Of a DNA stretch of 6,647 nucleotides, positions 5,854 through 6,647 are shown one piece after another; the stretch's first letter is position 1; each line of letters starts with the position of its first letter. Where the stretch lies: the NCBI GenBank assembly GCA_023441845.1, contig JAEZNF010000657.1, forward strand, positions 1 to 6,647, read 5' to 3'. The notes under the pieces are model-generated. The model made no database searches. It was given only the letters and a program-made list of their open reading frames with translations, and was not told where the DNA came from. A program made the position numbers and the translations under genes. This DNA comes from Bacillota bacterium. GTDB taxonomy: Bacteria > Bacillota > Clostridia > Acetivibrionales > DSM-2933.

Positions 5854-6647
5854 TATTCTACATTTGAAATATACTCATTTAATTGACTGTACTTGCTTCT
5901 TGGATTACTCATTGTATATTCGCCTAATAAACTTTGATCCTCAACTATCGATTGCACATTATATGGTTCCTTCAATACTACAAATTTTAACACACTGGGC
6001 GAAATTGCCCTTTCCGGACACCTATAAATACATCTCATACACCATATACACTTCCCGCCGAATTTGACCTTCAGCCCATCCTTTTTGATATTGCCCACGG
6101 GACAATTTTTTACACACCTGTTACACTGTGTACATTTCTTCGATACTTTAAGATCCTTTCCAAACATTATTGCTCCAACACCCATAAGTTTGCTTAATAT
6201 AAATGAAGCCATCCTGATAAAAGTACTGTTATCCTGCCTCTTCATTTTGCTTGTCAGGATTTCTTCAGTCATCCTTTTTGCTCTTTCAGCTGAAGCATAA
6301 TAGAGCTGTTTTACAAGGTCATCAGGATATCTTGTAAAAAAATTACTGGACAGTATGTACAAACTCTCGTGGAACACATCATATCCCCGCTTTTTGAGCT
6401 TTGCCTTAATCATAGTGGTTGAACCGCCGCCAAGCGAATCGCTTCCCGCCACTCTGAATATAAAAGTGTATTTCTCCTGCACTCTTGTCATTGTTTTAAT
6501 AAAATCATATACAATTTTGGGAGCATTATATGCATGTATGGGATAACCGAATCCGATAAGGTCATATTGATTAACATCATAGTAGTAATTGTCTTTAACA
6601 ATATCTTCAATCCTTATATAATCAACCTTTGCTCCATTATTTACCAG
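5853..6647 (-). CDS. EFR1-type flavodoxin / 2x[4Fe-4S] ferredoxin fusion protein (5' end cut by window edge)
   Basis: The frame is open from the right edge to TAA at 5855-5853, giving 264 visible residues; the start and the expected N-terminal FMN phosphate-binding loop lie outside the window. The Met at 6491-6489 is internal: the codons before it are in frame and encode the conserved flavodoxin strand YDLIGFGYPIHAYNAPKIV, and no ribosome binding site precedes it. The flavodoxin-fold half covers about residues 1-125, including FIFRVAGSDSLGGG at 62-75. The C-terminal ferredoxin has two complete [4Fe-4S] motifs: CTQCNRCVKNCP with Cys172, 175, 178 and 182, and CIWCMRCIYRCP with Cys200, 203, 206 and 210. 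Such proteins are expected to be cytoplasmic electron carriers or reductases moving electrons between Fe-S clusters and FMN; partners are unknown. The gene ends in a strong palindrome, so it seems transcriptionally separate from the L,D-transpeptidase gene 133 nt away. Confidence 0.92.
   Translation of the reverse strand: MVNNGAKVDYIRIEDIVKDNYYYDVNQYDLIGFGYPIHAYNAPKIVYDFIKTMTRVQEKYTFIFRVAGSDSLGGGSTTMIKAKLKKRGYDVFHESLYILSSNFFTRYPDDLVKQLYYASAERAKRMTEEILTSKMKRQDNSTFIRMASFILSKLMGVGAIMFGKDLKVSKKCTQCNRCVKNCPVGNIKKDGLKVKFGGKCIWCMRCIYRCPERAISPSVLKFVVLKEPYNVQSIVEDQSLLGEYTMSNPRSKYSQLNEYISNVE

Noticed and set aside
5853..6491. Starting the EFR1-type gene at the ATG at 6491.
   Set aside because: The frame stays open to the right edge and the upstream codons encode conserved flavodoxin sequence; there is no Shine-Dalgarno site before that ATG. 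The gene is better called 5'-partial.

Overview
The window reads like a chromosomal segment from a low-GC Gram-positive bacterium of the class Clostridia. The evidence is the AT-rich intergenic DNA, strong AAGGAG-type ribosome binding sites, the small YlbF-family gene directly in front of mutS-mutL, a secreted L,D-transpeptidase joined to a copper-amine-oxidase-N-like stalk domain, and a flavodoxin/ferredoxin fusion of the EFR1 type. A Ruminiclostridium or Acetivibrio-like host would fit, but genus cannot be fixed from the sequence alone.

Every convincing gene lies on the minus strand, so transcription runs from the right end to the left. In that order: (1) an EFR1-type flavodoxin plus 2x[4Fe-4S] ferredoxin protein whose 5' end is cut by the right edge (5853-6647); (2) a 34-bp perfect-armed palindrome overlapping its stop codon, probably a terminator (5820-5853); (3) a compact GC-rich block of three consecutive hairpins that I cannot assign to a known family (5748-5810); (4) a secreted COG3786-type L,D-transpeptidase with a C-terminal stalk domain (4643-5719); (5) an AT-rich gap with a weak terminator and candidate promoters (4472-4642); (6) a YlbF/YmcA (Ric) family protein with a cysteine-rich tail (4085-4471); (7) mutS, complete (1422-4043); (8) mutL, starting 2 nt after the mutS stop and running off the left edge before its C-terminal domain (1-1419).

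The last three genes look like one operon. MutS recognises mismatches and MutL couples that recognition to strand incision and removal. The YlbF-family partner is expected to act in the Ric (Y-) complex in RNA processing and development, not in repair; its place beside mutS is conserved in Firmicutes. The L,D-transpeptidase and the EFR1 protein appear to be separate transcription units in cell-envelope and redox functions.

I see no complete novel multi-gene system. The part least explained by known features is the hairpin block at 5748-5810, which could be a 5' leader of the L,D-transpeptidase mRNA, a plus-strand small RNA, or a dispersed palindromic repeat. No tRNA, rRNA, CRISPR array, insertion sequence or gene for mobility was found.
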